Shown: positions 15,998-23,617 of the stretch, piece after piece
Position numbering within the stretch: the first letter of the stretch is position 1
Layout of the letters: each line of letters starts with the position of its first letter
Source of the DNA: JBFAPK01 sp040676675
GTDB lineage: Bacteria > Actinomycetota > Actinomycetes > Mycobacteriales > Micromonosporaceae
Direction: 5' to 3'
Assembly (NCBI RefSeq): GCF_040676675.1
Contig: NZ_JBFAPK010000007.1
Location: 124,001 to 188,000 of the forward strand
Length of the DNA: 64,000 bases
Notes under the pieces: model-generated
What the model was told of the DNA's origin: nothing
Database searches by the model: none
What the model saw: only the letters and a program-made list of their open reading frames with translations
Made by a program: the position numbers and the translations under genes

Positions 15998-16519
15998 TCA
16001 GGGGCGGCGGTCGCGGTCCTCGCGCTCGTCGTCGTCGGGCCGCTTCGGCACCCGGCAGGACCGCTCCAGCCAGAGCGCCGCGCCCACCAGCGCGAGCGAC
16101 CCCGCCAGCCCGGTACTGGCAGCCGGAAGATCGTTGTACGAGGCCCTGGTCTGCTCGAGGATCAACCAGCCCGTGGTGCCCGCGTAGAAGCCCGCGAAGA
16201 TGGAGCCCGCCAGCGAGGAGGCCTTGGCGAGGACGACGAACCGCGCCACCGCCAGCGGGTCGACCGGATCACGCCCCGGTCGCCGCTCGATCCGGGCCCG
16301 GGTGTTCACCGCCGCGTACCCCTCCAGCACCGCGAGGGCGGCGATCGTCACCGCCGGCAGCCAGGGCAGACCCGGGATGTCCTGGTAGAAGGTGCTGATC
16401 AACAGCCAGGCCAGGGCCGCCGCGGCCAGGCCGGAGACGATCAGGCTGGCCGGCCGGGTGGGCCCCATCCGGCCGCGCTCGGGCGCGGGACCGCGCGGCG
16501 GCGACTGCCGATCGGTCAT
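15998..16519 (-). CDS. DUF3180 membrane protein
   Basis: 173 residues with four hydrophobic helices (about 24-43, 50-68, 92-117, 131-148) and charged termini. Its position directly after folK and its length match the DUF3180 family, found next to folK in many actinobacteria (M. tuberculosis Rv3605c). Function unknown. The ATG overlaps the stop of the small upstream ORF as ATGA, so translation is coupled to the folate operon. Confidence 0.8.
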   Translation of the reverse strand: MTDRQSPPRGPAPERGRMGPTRPASLIVSGLAAAALAWLLISTFYQDIPGLPWLPAVTIAALAVLEGYAAVNTRARIERRPGRDPVDPLAVARFVVLAKASSLAGSIFAGFYAGTTGWLILEQTRASYNDLPAASTGLAGSLALVGAALWLERSCRVPKRPDDDEREDRDRRP

Positions 16520-16695
16520 CGCGCCACCTCGTCACGCCCGCCGCGACCCCGCGAATCGTCGCTCGCGCCCCGGCTCCCCGGCGACCGGGCGGAGCGGCGC
16601 GGCGTCGTCCGGCCACCGCCGCCCGAGCGGTGTCCGCGGGCGCCGGGCCGCGCCGCGGCGCCGAACCCACCGTCCCAATCGCTGCGCTCGTTCAT
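16516..16695 (-). CDS. 59-codon bridging ORF between folK and DUF3180
   Basis: Encodes a Gly/Arg/Ser-rich peptide of 59 residues beginning MNERSDWDGGFG. No fold or family is recognisable. It is listed because both ends are exact translational overlaps: its ATG overlaps the folK stop (ATGA) and its TGA overlaps the DUF3180 ATG (ATGA). Without it, ribosomes leaving folK would not reach the DUF3180 start. It may be a real small protein or a coupling device. Confidence 0.5.
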   Translation of the reverse strand: MNERSDWDGGFGAAARPGARGHRSGGGGRTTPRRSARSPGSRGASDDSRGRGGRDEVAR

Positions 16696-17219
16696 TGAAC
16701 CGACTCTAACGGCAGTTCTGGTCGAGGGCTCAGGTCCGCCACGTCCCCGGCGACCGGCTGCGCGTTCAGCAGGTCGGTGAGCCAGCCGTGCCCGGGGAGC
16801 CGCCCGTACGGCTCCACGTCGATCCACGGCCGCAGTACGAACGCCCGCAGGTGCGCCCGCGGATGCGGCAGGGTGAGCTCGGGGTCGTCGCTGAGGACCG
16901 CCTCCCCGGCCTCGTCCCAGACGGCGATCACGTCCACGTCGAGGCTGCGCGGCCCGAACCGCCGCAGCGGATCCCGGACCCGCCCCGCCGCCTCCTCGAT
17001 CGCCCGCGCCCGGTCGAGCCAGTCCCGGGGGGTCGCGCCCGGGTCCCGGACGACCAGCACCGCGTTCAGGTACGGCGGCTGCTCCGTGTCGCCCCACGGC
17101 GGCGTCTCGTACACGCCCGAGGCGACCAGCAGCACCTCCCGCAGGGCCGTCACCGCCGTACGAAGGTGGCCGATCCGGTCGCCGAGGTTGCTGCCGATGG
17201 AGAGCACCGCCCTGGTCAC
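16692..17219 (-). CDS. folK: HPPK, folate synthesis FolK
   Basis: Pyrophosphokinase that activates 6-hydroxymethyl-dihydropterin with ATP. 175 residues, usual size. Signatures: SIGSNLGDR at the N-terminus, RFGPRSLDVDVI at about 87-98 and LPHPRAHLRAFVL at about 116-128. GTG start overlapping the folB stop (GTGA). It is part of the folP-folB-folK-DUF3180 run. Confidence 0.95.
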   Translation of the reverse strand: MTRAVLSIGSNLGDRIGHLRTAVTALREVLLVASGVYETPPWGDTEQPPYLNAVLVVRDPGATPRDWLDRARAIEEAAGRVRDPLRRFGPRSLDVDVIAVWDEAGEAVLSDDPELTLPHPRAHLRAFVLRPWIDVEPYGRLPGHGWLTDLLNAQPVAGDVADLSPRPELPLESVQ

Positions 17220-17584
17220 GGCCGCCTCCCCCGGGTCACGGTGACCGCCACGTCGGCGAACTCGTGCGGTATCGGTGCGCGCGGCTTGTGCACCGTCACG
17301 GTGGCGGCCGCCACCCGCGGGTCCGCGAGGCAGGCCGACGCGAGTCGGTCCGCCAGCGTCTCGATCAGGTTCACCGGCTCGCCGGAGACGATGGCGACCA
17401 GCCGCTCGGCGAGTTCGCCATAGTGGACGGTGTCGGCGACGTCGTCGGTACGGGCGGCCGGGCCGAGGTCGAGCTCCAGCACCACGTCCACGACGAAGTC
17501 CTGCCCGTCGCGCCGCTCGAAGTCGTAGACGCCGTGCCGGCCGAAGGCCCGCAGCCCCGTCAACGCGATCCGGTCCGTGCTCAT
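17216..17584 (-). CDS. folB: Dihydroneopterin aldolase FolB
   Basis: Converts dihydroneopterin to 6-hydroxymethyl-dihydropterin and glycolaldehyde. 122 residues. Typical features are GLRAFGRHGVYDFER near the N-terminus, VHYGELAERL and the C-terminal VHKPRAPIPHEFADVAV containing the catalytic lysine. ATG 17584 is reached from folP through two tandem 14-codon ORFs. Confidence 0.95.
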   Translation of the reverse strand: MSTDRIALTGLRAFGRHGVYDFERRDGQDFVVDVVLELDLGPAARTDDVADTVHYGELAERLVAIVSGEPVNLIETLADRLASACLADPRVAAATVTVHKPRAPIPHEFADVAVTVTRGRRP

Positions 17585-17625
17585 CGCATCCCCACCCGAC
17601 TCACGACGCCTTCCAACCTGTTCAT
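17581..17625 (-). CDS. 14-codon mini-ORF, second repeat copy
   Basis: Encodes MNRLEGVVSRVGMR. Its ATG overlaps the stop of the first mini-ORF and its TGA overlaps the folB ATG, both as ATGA. GGTGGAGG lies four to five bases before its start. It is a degenerate copy of the neighbouring 41-bp unit. Probably a coupling element rather than a functional protein. Confidence 0.45.
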   Translation of the reverse strand: MNRLEGVVSRVGMR

Positions 17626-17666
17626 CGCGCCTCCACCCGACGCACGGCGCCTTCCAGCCGGCTCAT
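17584..17666 (-). repeat. 41-bp tandem duplication of the folP-folB coupling junction
   Basis: Two successive 41-bp units run between the folP stop and the folB start. Each holds ATGA, a TGGAAGGCG string, CGGGTGG and the next ATGA. Since 41 is not a multiple of 3, each copy shifts the frame, yet the overlapping stop/start resets it. Confidence 0.8.
17622..17666 (-). CDS. 14-codon mini-ORF, first repeat copy
   Basis: Encodes MSRLEGAVRRVEAR. Its ATG overlaps the folP stop and its TGA overlaps the next mini-ORF start, each as ATGA. GGTGGAGG just before the ATG is a strong ribosome-binding site supplied by the folP C-terminal codons. Likely a translational relay between folP and folB. Confidence 0.45.
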   Translation of the reverse strand: MSRLEGAVRRVEAR

Positions 17667-18520
17667 CGCGCCTCCACCCGCTGGGCCAGCCGGGGCCGCC
17701 CGCTGGCCTGCCACACCGCGAGCGCGTCCGCCGTACCGCGCACGTCGTGCACCCGTACCCCCCACGCCCCGGCGGCCACCGCCAGCACGCTGGTGGCGAC
17801 GGTCGCCGCCTCGCGCTCCGCGACCGGCCGCGCGCCACCGTCCGGCCCGGCCAGCAACGCACCGAGGTACGACTTCCGGCTCGCCCCGAAGAGCAGCGGG
17901 AACCCCAGCTCCAGCAGCTCCGGCAGGCGGGCGGTGAGCTGCCAGTTGTCGGGGGCGCGCTTGGCGAAGCCCAGACCCGGGTCGATCACGATCCGGTCGG
18001 CGGCGACGCCCGCGGCGAGCGCCTCGTCCACCCGCTGCGCCAGCTCGGCCCGGACGTCGGCGACCACGTCCGAGTAGACCGCGAGGTCCTGCATCCGCCG
18101 GGAGTGCCCACGCCAGTGCATCAGCACCCACGGACAACCCGCCTCCGCGACCACCCTGGCCATGTCCGGGTCCGCGAGCCCACCCGAGACGTCGTTCACC
18201 ACCGCCGCGCCCGCGGCCAGCGCCGCCGCCGCCACGCGCGCGCGGGTCGTGTCGATGCTCATCGGTACGCCGGCGGCGGCGAGTTCGCGGATCACCGGCA
18301 GGACCCGGTCCGCCTCGGTCGCGGCGTCCACGCGGTCCGCCCCGGGCCGGGTCGACTCCCCGCCGACGTCGACGAGGGCCGCCCCGTCCACGTGCATCGC
18401 CACCCCGTGCCGGACCGCCGAGTCGAGGTCGGCGTACCGCCCGCCGTCCGAGAACGAGTCCGGCGTGACGTTGAGCACCCCCATCACCACCGGTGAGCTG
18501 GACCGCAGCAGATCAGTCAC
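17663..18520 (-). CDS. folP: Dihydropteroate synthase FolP
   Basis: Condenses hydroxymethyl-dihydropterin pyrophosphate with p-aminobenzoate; the sulfonamide target. 285 residues. Signatures: GVLNVTPDSFSDGG at about 14-27, DVGGESTRPGA at about 51-61, NDVSGG and FGASRKSYLG near 213-222. GTG start at 18520. In M. tuberculosis folE is directly upstream; here a 14-kb segment intervenes, so this gene needs its own promoter in the repeat-rich region above it. Confidence 0.95.
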   Translation of the reverse strand: MTDLLRSSSPVVMGVLNVTPDSFSDGGRYADLDSAVRHGVAMHVDGAALVDVGGESTRPGADRVDAATEADRVLPVIRELAAAGVPMSIDTTRARVAAAALAAGAAVVNDVSGGLADPDMARVVAEAGCPWVLMHWRGHSRRMQDLAVYSDVVADVRAELAQRVDEALAAGVAADRIVIDPGLGFAKRAPDNWQLTARLPELLELGFPLLFGASRKSYLGALLAGPDGGARPVAEREAATVATSVLAVAAGAWGVRVHDVRGTADALAVWQASGRPRLAQRVEAR

Positions 18521-18602
18521 GGCTAGACGGTAGCCGACCCCCCGCCGCCGGCTCCGTCGGCGCGGCCCGCGCGCTCAATCCCCGGGAGCCAGCGCAGAGG
18601 TA

Positions 18603-19100
18603 TAGCGAGCGAGCGCAGCGGCGCCGGCGTCGTCCTGGAGCCGAGGAGCGTGCGGCGAAGCCGTCACGCCCCGCGGGCGAAGGACGATCGCCCCTCGGGC
18701 GCCGCGAAGCGACGCGAGCGCAGCAGCACAGCGAGCGAGCGCAGCGGCGCCGGCGGTGTCTGCACTGACGCGTCGCGGCGGCCGACCACCCACCCACACC
18801 GCCGCGGAAGGAAAGACACCGCCCCTCAGGCGCCGCGAAGCGACGCGAGCGCAGCAGCACAGCGAGCGAGCGCAGCCGCGCCGGCGGTGTCTGCACTGAC
18901 GCGTCGCGGCGGCCGACCACCCACCCACACCGCCGCGGAAGGAAAGACACCGCCCCTCAGGCGCCGCGAAGCGNNNNNNNNNNNNNNNNNNNNNNNNNNN
19001 NNNNNNNNNNNNNNNNNNNNNNNNNNNNNNNNNNNNNNNNNNNNNNNNNNNNNNNNNNNNNNNNNNNNNNGCGACGCGAGCGCAGCAGCACTGAGCAGGG
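18603..19100. repeat. 131-bp tandem repeat array, partly missing
   Basis: The string CGCCGCGAAGCGACGCGAGC recurs at 18700 and 18831 and begins again at 18962, a 131-base period, with near-identical sequence between copies (GTGTCTGCACTGACGCGTCG, ACCACCCACCCACACCGCC). A more diverged unit begins near 18603. The array runs into the N gap and resumes after it with the same GCGACGCGAGCGCAGCAGCAC string, so the copy number is unknown. GCGAGCGAGCGCAGC is embedded in each unit. No coding function is evident. Confidence 0.9.
18974..19070. other. Assembly gap (97 N)
   Basis: A run of N flanked on both sides by the same repeat unit. Reading frames drawn across it are meaningless. The gap is best explained by a collapsed tandem repeat. 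Confidence 0.99.
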
Positions 19101-19143
19101 GATTGGTACGGACGTCGGAACGGGCTTCCAGTACCCGACGGGC

Positions 19144-19254
19144 ATGCTCTTCGCGGCTTGTTCCAAACAGGAGCGGGCCGTACGCTTTGGAATTGCGCAG
19201 GATCGGATGGCGAAGCTTGAGGGGAAGGGCCAAAGCGGGGAAAAACGCCCATAA
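19144..19254 (+). pseudogene. Possible small ORF or 3' remnant next to the repeat array
   Basis: A 36-codon frame begins MLFAACSKQERAV and ends KGQSGEKRP before TAA. The same frame is open upstream to about 19100 (GTDVGTGFQYPTG), and the local base composition is noticeably less GC-rich than the surroundings. It has no visible ribosome-binding site. It may be the tail of a gene whose front lies in the gap, or chance. Family not recognised. Confidence 0.25.
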
Positions 19255-19329
19255 CGCGTCACCTGCCGTGACGGGCACGAAGCAGCCGGTCTACCACGAC
19301 TATCGACAACCCGGCATTCGCGCCAGGGC

Positions 19330-19335
19330 TTGACA
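19330..19335 (+). promoter_or_regulatory. Consensus -35 hexamer upstream of the secretion-like operon
   Basis: A perfect TTGACA stands 47 bases before the first gene of the operon. No TANNNT box occurs at the right distance, so only the -35 match supports a promoter. Confidence 0.3.
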
Positions 19336-19382
19336 AGTACGCTGCCGCGGCTCCGCCTGCCGTGGCTCGGGGAGGTTTTTCG

Positions 19383-19697
19383 ATGATCGCGACGGAGTCC
19401 GTGGAAGCGGTGTGGTCGGGTGCGACCCACGCCCTCCACGCGCTCGCCTTGGTGCCGCTCGCCGAGCCGGCCCCCAAGGGCATCGACACCAACGGCGTCG
19501 TCACCTTCTTCGCCAGCAAGATTGCGCCCATCCTGCTCGCCGTACTCGGAGTGATCTTCATCGGCCGGGCCAGCCGGGGTGAGATCTCCAAGGTGCTGAC
19601 CAGCTCGGCCATCGCCATCGTGGGCCTGGCCTTCATCGCCGGCGCCGCCACGCTCTTCTTCGTCGGCGACTACCTGATCAACCTGATCTTCGAATAG
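19383..19697 (+). CDS. Small two-TM protein, VirB2/TrbC-like
   Basis: 104 residues from MIATESVEAV; GGGGAGG lies seven bases upstream. A moderately hydrophobic N-terminal segment is followed by two strong transmembrane helices (about 46-64 and 77-103) separated by a short basic loop (GRASRGEISK). This is the layout of VirB2/TrbC pilin-type subunits of type IV secretion. Being first before VirB3- and VirB4-like genes supports that reading, but sequence identity alone would not prove it. Confidence 0.65.
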   Translation: MIATESVEAVWSGATHALHALALVPLAEPAPKGIDTNGVVTFFASKIAPILLAVLGVIFIGRASRGEISKVLTSSAIAIVGLAFIAGAATLFFVGDYLINLIFE

Positions 19698-19712
19698 GCG
19701 CCTGGGCACGAG

Positions 19713-20075
19713 ATGCGGCTGCGCACCGACGACGACATCTACCGGGCCCGCCTGGTCTACCTCGGCCCGCCCGGGTACACGCTGCCCATCCACCTGCCGT
19801 ACGCCCAGTACGGGTTGTTCATGCTGCTGGTGCCGCTCTACGTGTTCATCCACTGGCTGTTCACGTTCAAGGTCGAGCTCTTTCCAGCCTGGGAGATCGC
19901 CCTCGCGATCGTCACGACGTCGTTCGTGTTCCGCTACGTCGATCCCGATCGACCGGCCCGCATGGTGATCCGGACCGCCCTCACCGACTGGCGGCGGACC
20001 AGCGAACCGGCGACGGAACAGCGCGACCCCCGGCTGATCGCGACGCGTATCCGGGTCCGGGAGGAGCTGGCATGA
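19713..20075 (+). CDS. Small two-TM protein, VirB3/PrgI-like
   Basis: 120 residues. Two membrane helices (about 29-50 and 57-76) lie between a polar N-terminus and a basic C-terminus (DPDRPARMVIRTALTDWRR). VirB3-like proteins are small two-helix subunits encoded just before the VirB4 ATPase, as here. The stop TGA overlaps the next ATG (ATGA). Confidence 0.62.
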   Translation: MRLRTDDDIYRARLVYLGPPGYTLPIHLPYAQYGLFMLLVPLYVFIHWLFTFKVELFPAWEIALAIVTTSFVFRYVDPDRPARMVIRTALTDWRRTSEPATEQRDPRLIATRIRVREELA

Positions 20076-20164
20076 TCCAATCCGCGTGGAGCCAATCGAG
20101 GCGGGATATGTACGCGTCGCACCCCAGCACAGCCATCGCCGGCCCGAGCGAGGCGATGGCATGA
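20072..20164 (+). CDS. 30-codon bridging ORF before the VirB4-like gene
   Basis: Encodes a 30-residue peptide starting MIQSAWSQSRRDM. GGGAGGAG lies five to ten bases before its ATG, one of the best ribosome-binding sites in the operon. Its start overlaps the VirB3-like stop and its stop overlaps the VirB4-like ATG, both as ATGA. It therefore links the two genes translationally. No known family. Confidence 0.5.
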   Translation: MIQSAWSQSRRDMYASHPSTAIAGPSEAMA

Positions 20165-23100
20165 CCCGCCCCACTCCGCCGGGTTCCTCTCACCCGGCCG
20201 GCCGGTCCGGCAACCACGATGACTACTCTAGGCAATCAAACAACTACGGCGAGCCGGCCGGCGAGGACGAGGTCGTACGTGACGGCGCGCTCGTGACCAG
20301 CCCGGGACACGGCGGGGTGGCGGTCTTCCGCGCGCCACACCCGCCGGCCCGGAACCGTCCCGCGCCCACCAGCGGTAACGGCGTGCAGCCGTCCCCGACA
20401 TCGGCGCAGCCGTCCGGCACCGCCGAGCACCCCGACATCGACTCGCCGTTCCTCGACCTCTTCGCCGGTGGCGGCCCCCGGCCGGCCGCCCATCCCCGCC
20501 CGCCCCGCGCGGTCGGACCGGCCGAGCCGCCGGCGCCGCGCCGCCCCGGCTGGGGCGAGGAGCCCGTGGAGCAGCCCGCCCCGGCCGTCGTGGTCGAGGC
20601 GCCGTCCCGGCCGGTGGAGCCCGTACCGGCGCGCCCCAACGGGCGTACCGAGCGGACGCCCCCGACCGAGTGGCCGGAGGACGAGACCCTGGCCGACCCG
20701 ACGGCGGCCATCGCGCTCCCCTCCCCCCGCCCCATGGCGAGCCCCGCTCAGCGGAGCACGCCGCGGCCCCGGCCCAGCCGGCACCGGATCCCCGAGCAGC
20801 CGGGTCCGCTGCCGGCGACCCGTCCGGTCGGCGAGTCGCTTCCGGCGCAGCCGTCGACGGCGCCCGGGGGTGCCCCAGCCCCGCTGGACCGGCCAGCCGG
20901 CGCGGCGACCCCGGCCGTGGAACCGGCCCGACCGGCGCACCTGCCCGCGGAGGACACGGACCGGCGTACGGCCCGGCGAGACCCCGGCCGGCCGCCGGAG
21001 CGCGCCAAGCGATCCGGTCGGGAGCCGGCGGCCAAGCCGGTCCGCCCGCCGAAGATCCGGTTCCGTGACCGCGATCCCGCGATCGAACTCGCCATCACGG
21101 AGATCGCCGGACACCTGACCTTCACCCCGAACACCGTCACCGCCTGGTACTGGCTGCCCGAGGTCCGGTGGGCGTTCCGGCCCGACGCCGAGCGCGAGGC
21201 GCTGCTCGCCGCCATCGCCGAGCAGTACGCGGGCCTCGCCGGGTTCCGGCTGCACCTGCGGCGGACGACCCGGCCGTTCCCGGCCGACGAGTGGGCCCGT
21301 ACCGTCGACGCGCACACCCCGAACCCGCTCGCCACCGTGCCCGGGGCGACCAGTTGGTCGGACCATCTCGTGGCCGCGCAACGGCACCTGCTCTCGGTCA
21401 ACCACGCCGAGGGGCAGACCTACCTCGGGGTCACCTTCGCCCGCCGGTCGCTCGGCAACTCGCTCAGCGAACGGGTGCTGCGCGCCTTCGGCCGCGGCGT
21501 CGCCGAGGGGGAACGGCGCAAGTTGGGCCGTACGGTCGAGCAGTTCGACGAGGTGCTCGGCGCCTTCGGCATGCGGGGACGGCGAGTGACCCCGCAGGAG
21601 CTGGAGTGGCTGCTCTACCGGTCGGTCGCGCTCTGCATGGCCCCGCCCGGCACGCTCTCGCCGATCACCGGCGGTCGGTGGGACCGCGGTGACCTGCTCG
21701 CGCTCACCGAGCAGATCGAGCGCTACCGCACCCCGTACGGCTCCACGGTCAAGCTGGTGAACCGGATGACCGGCGAGGAGCGGCACGTCGCGGTGCTGGC
21801 CGTCGGCCGGATGGAGCCGCTGGAGATCCCCGAGCGGCACGAGCCGTGGCTGCACTTCCACGAGCGCCTGCCCTGGCCGATGGAGCTCTCCACCCGGGTC
21901 GACATCCTCGGCTCCGGCGACTCGTTCCGGAACCTCGAACACCGGCTCCGGATGATCCGCTCCCAGCAGCTCGACTACGCCGAGCATGGCATCGACGCCC
22001 CGCCGGAGCTCGAGCGGCTCGCCAAGCGGGCCCTGGTCATCGGCGACGAGATGACCACCGGGCTGCCGGTCGACTCGGCCCGCGCGCACGGCTGGCACCG
22101 CATCGCGGTCGGCGGACGCAGCCGGGAAGAGTGCCTGGAACGGGCCCGGCGGCTCATCCAGCTCTACTCCCGGGAGCTGCGTATTTCGCTGCAGCACCCG
22201 AAGAACCAGGACTGGCTGGCCCGCGAGTTCATCCCGGGCGAACCCATCGCCAACACCGGCTACGTCCGCCGGATGCCGGTGAACCTGCTGGCCGCCGCGC
22301 TGCCGCAGGCCGCCTCCACCGTCGGCGACCGGCGCGGTGACCTGATCGGCCGTACCGCCGGGACCTGCCGTCGGCCGGTCTTCCTCGACCTGCACTTCCC
22401 GATGGAGGTACGGGAGCGCTCCGGTCTGGCCGTCTTCGTGGCCGAGCCCGGCGGCGGCAAGTCCACCCTGCTCGGCGCGCTGGGCTACCTGGCCGCCCGG
22501 CGTGGCGTACAGGTGACCCTGCTCGACCCGTCGGGTCCGCTGGCCCGGCTCTGCGCCATGCCCGAGCTGCGGCCGTACTCGCGGGTGCTCAACCTGACCG
22601 GCTCGGAACAGGGCACGCTCGCGCCGTACTCGCTGATCCCCACCCCGCTGCGCAGCGAATTTTCCGCCGGGGCGGCCGGCGACCGGGAGTACGAGATCGC
22701 CGTCTCCAACGCCCGCGCCGAACGCCGGATGCTGGTGCAGGACATCTGCATGATGCTGGTCCCGCCGCAGGTCGCCCGAGAGGCGTCCACGGCGACCCTG
22801 CTGCGCCACGCCGTACGGCAGGTGCCGGCCGAGGAGACCTCGACCCTCGACGACGTGGTGGCCTGCCTCAGCGGGCTCGACGACGACGCCGGCCGGGAAC
22901 TGGCCAACCTGCTCCTCGACACCGCCGAGATGCCGCTCGCGCTGCTCTTCTTCGGCCGCCCGCCGCAGGGGCTGCTCGGCGCCGACGCCGCGCTGACCGT
23001 GATCACCATGGCCGGCCTCCGGCTGCCCGATTTGAAGATCGAGCGCGAGTACTGGTCGGCCGAGGAGGCGCTCGCGCTGCCGATGCTGCACACCGCGCAC

Positions 23101-23616
23101 CGGCTCGCGGTACGTCGCTGTTACGGCGGCTCGATGAGCGCGCGGAAGCTGGTCGGCCTGGACGAGGCGCACTTCATGGAGGGCTGGCGCTCCGGCCGCT
23201 CGTTCCTGGTCCGGCTCGCCCGCGACTCCCGCAAGTGGAACCTCTCGGCCCTGGTCGCGTCGCAGAACCCGCGGGACATCCTCGGCCTGGACGTGCAGAA
23301 CCTCGTCTCCACCGTCTTCGTCGGCCGGATCGCCGAGGACAGCGAGATCGCCTCCGAGGCGCTCCGCCTGCTCCGGGTCCCCGTCAACGACGGCTACGAG
23401 GCGACGCTCGCCTCACTGTCCAGCGTGGACGCGTCGTCCGCGGCCCGGCTCGGCTTCCGCGAGTTCGTCATGCGCGACGTCGACGGCCGGGTGCAGAAGG
23501 TACGGGTGGACGTCTCGTACGTCGAGGGCCTGCTCGAACATCTCGACACCACGCCGGCCATGACAGCCGGGGCGCAATCCAACCTGCCGAGCAGCGTCGC
23601 GGACCTGGAGGCGTGA
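20161..23616 (+). CDS. VirB4-like secretion ATPase with disordered N-terminus
   Basis: 1151 residues from MTRPTPPGSS, a start fixed by the ATGA overlap and GAGG nine bases before it. Residues 1 to about 300 are Pro/Arg-rich and disordered. An N-terminal VirB4-type domain follows (KIRFRDRDPAIELAITEIAG onward), then the motor domain with Walker A AEPGGGKSTLLGAL (Lys767) and Walker B VGLDEAH (Asp1001, Glu1002). SQNPRDILGLD follows as in other VirB4/TraC-type ATPases. It would power a type IV-like envelope machine with its neighbours. Streptomyces cmdB is a likely counterpart. No relaxase lies nearby. Confidence 0.85.
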   Translation: MTRPTPPGSSHPAGRSGNHDDYSRQSNNYGEPAGEDEVVRDGALVTSPGHGGVAVFRAPHPPARNRPAPTSGNGVQPSPTSAQPSGTAEHPDIDSPFLDLFAGGGPRPAAHPRPPRAVGPAEPPAPRRPGWGEEPVEQPAPAVVVEAPSRPVEPVPARPNGRTERTPPTEWPEDETLADPTAAIALPSPRPMASPAQRSTPRPRPSRHRIPEQPGPLPATRPVGESLPAQPSTAPGGAPAPLDRPAGAATPAVEPARPAHLPAEDTDRRTARRDPGRPPERAKRSGREPAAKPVRPPKIRFRDRDPAIELAITEIAGHLTFTPNTVTAWYWLPEVRWAFRPDAEREALLAAIAEQYAGLAGFRLHLRRTTRPFPADEWARTVDAHTPNPLATVPGATSWSDHLVAAQRHLLSVNHAEGQTYLGVTFARRSLGNSLSERVLRAFGRGVAEGERRKLGRTVEQFDEVLGAFGMRGRRVTPQELEWLLYRSVALCMAPPGTLSPITGGRWDRGDLLALTEQIERYRTPYGSTVKLVNRMTGEERHVAVLAVGRMEPLEIPERHEPWLHFHERLPWPMELSTRVDILGSGDSFRNLEHRLRMIRSQQLDYAEHGIDAPPELERLAKRALVIGDEMTTGLPVDSARAHGWHRIAVGGRSREECLERARRLIQLYSRELRISLQHPKNQDWLAREFIPGEPIANTGYVRRMPVNLLAAALPQAASTVGDRRGDLIGRTAGTCRRPVFLDLHFPMEVRERSGLAVFVAEPGGGKSTLLGALGYLAARRGVQVTLLDPSGPLARLCAMPELRPYSRVLNLTGSEQGTLAPYSLIPTPLRSEFSAGAAGDREYEIAVSNARAERRMLVQDICMMLVPPQVAREASTATLLRHAVRQVPAEETSTLDDVVACLSGLDDDAGRELANLLLDTAEMPLALLFFGRPPQGLLGADAALTVITMAGLRLPDLKIEREYWSAEEALALPMLHTAHRLAVRRCYGGSMSARKLVGLDEAHFMEGWRSGRSFLVRLARDSRKWNLSALVASQNPRDILGLDVQNLVSTVFVGRIAEDSEIASEALRLLRVPVNDGYEATLASLSSVDASSAARLGFREFVMRDVDGRVQKVRVDVSYVEGLLEHLDTTPAMTAGAQSNLPSSVADLEA

Positions 23617-23617
23617 C

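Noticed and set aside
18700..18973. CRISPR array
   Set aside because: Whole 131-bp units repeat, with no short repeat/unique spacer alternation and no cas genes.
18826..19278. Minus-strand gene across the N gap
   Set aside because: It is translated through unknown bases and tandem repeat; no start-site support or family.
18541..19322. rRNA or tRNA gene near the gap
   Set aside because: No tRNA cloverleaf or conserved rRNA string is visible; the sequence is repeat.
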